Source of the DNA: Acidobacteriota bacterium
GTDB lineage: Bacteria; Acidobacteriota; Vicinamibacteria; Vicinamibacterales; 2-12-FULL-66-21
Reading direction: 5' to 3'
Assembly (NCBI GenBank): GCA_003223835.1
Contig: QHWR01000107.1
Span: forward strand, 1-44,163
Length of the DNA: 44,163 nucleotides
Position 1 is the stretch's first letter. Every line of letters starts with the position of its first letter. This document shows positions 41,427-44,163 of this stretch, in pieces. The notes below the pieces were generated by a model. It did no database searches. It saw only the letters and a program-made list of their open reading frames with translations, and was not told the origin of the DNA. Made by a program: the position numbers and the translations under genes.

Positions 41427-42622
41427 GCGCGATGCGGATTCAGCTCCTGACGTCCGCCGCCGAGTGGGGCGGCACCGAGATGCACACGCTGCAGCTCGCG
41501 CAGACGCTGGGCGATCGCGGGCATGACGTCACCATCGTGGAGCTCGCGCGTCCGGCGTACGAACGCGCCGCCGAGGCCGCCGGTCTGCGCGCGAAGATCG
41601 TGCGGTCGGCGAACCCGCGCAACGGCGCGCGCCGGGGATGCGTCGGCTGGTGGCGCACGCTTCGCCAGTTCGACGGCGACGTCTGCGTCCTCGTGAAAGG
41701 GTTCATCGAGGTCGGCACGTGGCAGCTCGACCTCGCCGCTCGCCTGCGCTTCCCGCGCTACGTGACGATCGAGCACCTCACCGGCGTCATGCCGCCGCGC
41801 ACCACGGGACGGCACGTCTGGGGCATGGTGCCCGGCGTCGGCCTCTGGTGGTACCGCACCATCGTGGCACGCGCCGCGCGGGGCTGGTGGCCCGAGCGCA
41901 TCGTCTGCGTCAGCGACTCGGTGCGGAACGAGCTCGCGACCCGCTATCGCTTCAGTCCGGACAAGCTCGTCACGATCCCGAATGGCGTGAACGTCGATCG
42001 GTTTCAGCGCGACCGTGCCGCGGGCCGCTCGCTCCGGCGCACGTGGCGCATTCCTGAAGACGCGTTCGTGTTCGGCGCGGTGGGACGGCTCAGCGGCATG
42101 AAACGATTCCAGCATGCGCTCGACGCGTTCGCGCGGGTGTGTCAAGCGACGCGCCGGGACGTCCGGTTCGTCCTCGCCGGCACCGGGCCGCTGCGCGAAG
42201 CGCTCGAAGATCAAGTCCTCCGGGCCGGCATCTCGCACCTCGTCACGTTCCCGGGGTACACCGATCGTCCCGAGCAGGTGTACTCGGCGCTGGATGTCTT
42301 CGTGATGCCGAGCCGCAACGAGGGTCTGCCGCTTGCGCTGCTCGAGGCGATGGGGTGCGAATGCTGTCCTGTCGCCGCTTCCGTCGGGGGCGTGCCCGAA
42401 GTGTTGGACGACCCGTCGCTCGGATGGCTCGTGCCCGCCGAGGACGACGAACGCTTCTTCGGCGCGATGCAGGCCGCGGCGGGATTGGCGGCGTCCGACC
42501 TTGCCGCGATGGGCGTCCGCGCACGCGCGCGCGTGGTCGAGCGGTTCGACGCGCGGATGCAGTTCGCCGCGATCGCGGACGTCATCGAACAGCCCGGTGC
42601 ACCCGGTCAGGTCGCAAGATAG
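41423..42622 (+). CDS. Glycosyltransferase, GT4 family
   Basis: A 399-residue GT4 enzyme. It starts MRIQLLTSAAEWGGTEMHTL with the classic GGTE loop, has VCVSDSVRNELATRYRFSPD-KLVTIPNGVNVDRF, VFGAVGRLSGMKRFQHALDA, FVLAGTGPLREALEDQVL and PSRNEGLPLALLEAMGCECC with both Glu residues. It is complete. Its start overlaps the GT2 stop, and its 3' end overlaps the convergent thioesterase gene by 16 bp. Confidence 0.88.
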   Translation: MSAMRIQLLTSAAEWGGTEMHTLQLAQTLGDRGHDVTIVELARPAYERAAEAAGLRAKIVRSANPRNGARRGCVGWWRTLRQFDGDVCVLVKGFIEVGTWQLDLAARLRFPRYVTIEHLTGVMPPRTTGRHVWGMVPGVGLWWYRTIVARAARGWWPERIVCVSDSVRNELATRYRFSPDKLVTIPNGVNVDRFQRDRAAGRSLRRTWRIPEDAFVFGAVGRLSGMKRFQHALDAFARVCQATRRDVRFVLAGTGPLREALEDQVLRAGISHLVTFPGYTDRPEQVYSALDVFVMPSRNEGLPLALLEAMGCECCPVAASVGGVPEVLDDPSLGWLVPAEDDERFFGAMQAAAGLAASDLAAMGVRARARVVERFDARMQFAAIADVIEQPGAPGQVAR

Positions 42623-43746
42623 CGCCGCACCAGTGCCGCCGTCGCGCCGACACCAGGCTCTTCCAGCATCGTCAGATGTCCGCCGGGCATGTCGTGCACC
42701 GACATCCCGCCGGTGGCGAGGCCCGACCAGTGCGGCACCGGGTCTTTATCCGCCATGGCTCGGAACAGCACGATCGGTCCGTCGTAACTCGACGGCGTGT
42801 ACATCGAGAGCAATCGGTTGCCGGTCTTGAGATTGGCGGCGCAGCGGTACATCAGATCCGGCGGAACCGGTTCGCCGTTCGTGCGGCCCCGCCGCCGAAC
42901 GATGTCGTGAGCGCGCGAGGACGCGTCGCGCAGGCCGCCGCCGACACCGCGAAGCAGACCCAGCACTTCCGATTTGTTGCTTCGGATCTTCTCCGACACG
43001 TACCGGACGGCGTCTCCCGCCGGAAGCGTCGAGGCATGACTCAGATGGGATTTGACGCGGTGCCGCAAGGGTGCGGGGCCGACACCGACGATCCCGCTGG
43101 CTGCCGCTTCCGGATTCGCGTCGTTGCGGACGAAGGCGCTGAAAAGCAGCACGGGGTCGCAGCGTTGCCCCTGCGCTCGAAGCTGCCGCGCCATCTCGAA
43201 CGCGACGGTCCCTCCGAAGGAACCCCCGCCGAGGCTGTATGGACCATCGGGCTGAACGGACATTACGAGCGCCAGATACCGCGCCGCGACCTCCTCCATG
43301 CTTCCGAAGCGGTGGAACGGATGGCCGAGGCCATCATCAGAGGCTTCCGCCCTGAGGGCAAAAACCGGACGATCGGGCGCCAGCCGCGCGGCGAGCGCAC
43401 GGTAGAAGAAGACGTAGCCTCCCCCCGCGTGGATAAGGAACAACGGGCGCTCCTTGCCGCGCGGTTGAAGGCAGACGACCAGCGCCGACGGCGGTTGCGC
43501 GTTGTCTTCGATCAGGCGTGACATGGCTGCCACGGTCGGTCTCGTGCCGATCTCGCTGACCGGCAGCCCCTCCGCGAGCAGACCGAACGCAGCCCGAATG
43601 GTTTCGAGTCCCTGCGCGAGCAACGCCGGATCCGCGCCGAGCTCGACAAGCGAATCATGAGCGCCGACAGGCGCGACGTTCAGCAGCTGTTCCCAGATCT
43701 CTTGCACTCTCCGTTCGACGGGCGACTGGCCGGGTGACGCAGACAT
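42607..43746 (-). CDS. Carrier-like domain plus thioesterase (type I TE) protein
   Basis: 379 residues. Residues 1-85 have the acyl/peptidyl-carrier fold (VERRVQEIWEQLLNV, DSLVELGADPALLAQGL). The attachment Ser of the usual GGDSL motif is Pro40, so no phosphopantetheine arm can be attached. Residues about 100-379 are an alpha/beta-hydrolase thioesterase of the non-ribosomal peptide synthetase type: PLFLIHAGGGYVFFYRALAA, nucleophile Ser176 in SLGGGSFGGT, and His357 in MPGGHLTMLEEP. In an EPS island it could release or transfer acyl or aminoacyl groups for polymer decoration, perhaps with the CapK-like enzymes (inference). ATG at 43746 is chosen because a sigma-54 element lies just upstream. 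Confidence 0.82.
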   Translation of the reverse strand: MSASPGQSPVERRVQEIWEQLLNVAPVGAHDSLVELGADPALLAQGLETIRAAFGLLAEGLPVSEIGTRPTVAAMSRLIEDNAQPPSALVVCLQPRGKERPLFLIHAGGGYVFFYRALAARLAPDRPVFALRAEASDDGLGHPFHRFGSMEEVAARYLALVMSVQPDGPYSLGGGSFGGTVAFEMARQLRAQGQRCDPVLLFSAFVRNDANPEAAASGIVGVGPAPLRHRVKSHLSHASTLPAGDAVRYVSEKIRSNKSEVLGLLRGVGGGLRDASSRAHDIVRRRGRTNGEPVPPDLMYRCAANLKTGNRLLSMYTPSSYDGPIVLFRAMADKDPVPHWSGLATGGMSVHDMPGGHLTMLEEPGVGATAALVRRYLAT

Positions 43747-43785
43747 ACGGGTCCGTTCATTGGGTGGGGGCCCGTCGTGCCCATC

Positions 43786-43801
43786 CGCAAGGTTCGTGCC
43801 C
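43786..43801 (-). promoter_or_regulatory. Sigma-54 promoter element of the thioesterase gene
   Basis: The reverse strand reads GGGCACGAACCTTGCG, close to TGGCACG-N4-TTGC. The predicted start near 43775 leaves a leader of about 29 nt before ATG 43746. Confidence 0.62.
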
Positions 43802-43854
43802 CCCGGGCCGCCGTCAGAGCATCCCGTTGCCACGCATCCGGTCTGGCGCCGTCA

Positions 43855-43864
43855 GACCTTAGTC
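43855..43864. promoter_or_regulatory. Candidate shared enhancer (UAS) of two divergent sigma-54 promoters
   Basis: GACCTTAGTC (9 of 10 to GACTTTAGTC; flanks CA and GGC resemble those at 36101) lies 63 bp from the reverse element and 104 bp from the forward element, about six and ten helical turns. Confidence 0.52.
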
Positions 43865-43958
43865 GGCTCCACAGATGATTTCCTTCGGTGGCGGATCCTC
43901 CCCGCCGTTCGGGACGCTGGATTCGCGCCGGCTTCGGGCAAACGACGGCGGCGCGATC

Positions 43959-43974
43959 GGCGTACCTTTTGCTC
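43959..43974 (+). promoter_or_regulatory. Sigma-54 promoter element of the second asparagine synthetase-like gene
   Basis: CGGCGTACCTTTTGCT has GG-N10-GC spacing. The predicted start near 43985 gives a leader of about 45 nt before ATG 44030. Confidence 0.62.
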
Positions 43975-44029
43975 CGTCGATGGCTTACCGCATGAGGACT
44001 CACATGGGAATCCGCGAGTAGCCCGTTCG

Positions 44030-44163
44030 ATGTGCGGGATCGCGGGAATCGTCACGTCCAGGGGAAGGGTCACGCCGGCCCGTGTGGCCGACATGATCGC
44101 CACACTCGATCATCGCGGTCCCGATGACCGCGGACTCCATGTGGAGGCGGCCGTTGGCCTGGC
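44030..44163 (+). CDS. Asparagine synthetase (glutamine-hydrolysing)-like enzyme 2, cut by the right edge
   Basis: The first 44 codons read MCGIAGIVTSRGRVTPARVA, followed by DMIATLDHRGPDDRGLHVEA. This is a class II glutamine amidotransferase start with nucleophile Cys2 and the HRGPDDRG motif. It is a second family member next to the one at 24049-25923 but clearly diverged from it. Being under its own sigma-54 element, it belongs to the same regulon. The rest of the gene, and probably more EPS genes, lie to the right. Confidence 0.85.
   Translation, partial: MCGIAGIVTSRGRVTPARVADMIATLDHRGPDDRGLHVEAAVGL

Noticed and set aside
1-44163. CRISPR arrays, tRNA or rRNA genes, insertion sequences
   Set aside because: No regularly spaced repeats, no cloverleaf or rRNA signature and no transposase were seen on reading both strands.

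Overview
The window is a GC-rich (about two thirds G+C) bacterial chromosome segment. Three things point to Acidobacteriota, most likely Vicinamibacteria: an Oar-like TonB-dependent receptor with a carboxypeptidase-regulatory domain, the remnant of an acidobacterial-type duplicated orphan permease, and the general protein flavour. This is inference from gene content; no rRNA or tRNA gene was seen.

Positions 1-10.7 kb are a mixed region. They hold the start of a small secreted protein, the Oar-like receptor, the permease remnant, a carbamoyltransferase cassette (small membrane protein, carbamoyltransferase, DUF5989-type protein) divergent from an SGNH hydrolase, an HtrA-like protease with two PDZ domains, an intergenic repeat, and an ABC-2 transporter pair.

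Positions 10.7 kb to the right edge are one large exopolysaccharide (EPS) island. It opens with a control module: a sigma-54 enhancer-binding protein without a receiver domain, flanked by two paralogous receiver proteins that have both lost the phospho-acceptor Asp. A forward operon (13.4-19.9 kb) follows: export lipoprotein-like Wza, an outer-membrane barrel, chain-length determinant, tyrosine autokinase (broken), priming glycosyltransferase and DUF3473-type deacetylase. This is the backbone seen in exosortase/PEP-CTERM-associated EPS loci, although no exosortase or PEP-CTERM protein lies in the window. A reverse operon (31.8-19.9 kb) carries four glycosyltransferases of GT4 or GT4-like type, one GT2, an O-antigen ligase/polymerase, an asparagine synthetase-like enzyme and two CapK/PaaK-like adenylate-forming enzymes. 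Further right are a GT4-like enzyme, a secreted LamG/Ig-like protein, an AlkP-superfamily protein, an ATP-grasp/low-molecular-weight phosphatase fusion with a NodB deacetylase, a GT2/GT4 pair, a carrier-thioesterase protein and a second asparagine synthetase-like gene cut by the edge.

The main discovery is regulatory. Nearly every transcription unit of the island is preceded by a sigma-54 (-24/-12) element with exact GG-N10-GC spacing. Several are preceded in turn by a GACT-TT-AGTC-like inverted repeat, at distances close to 6, 7 or 10 helical turns. The island therefore looks like a single RpoN regulon run by the local enhancer-binding protein and two phosphorylation-blind receivers. Four genes in the island carry small internal deletions or frameshifts: the kinase lacks its P-loop, one GT2 lacks its DxD segment, one GT4 lacks a segment, and one CapK-like gene has a 1-nt shift. 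This is either decay or an assembly artefact.
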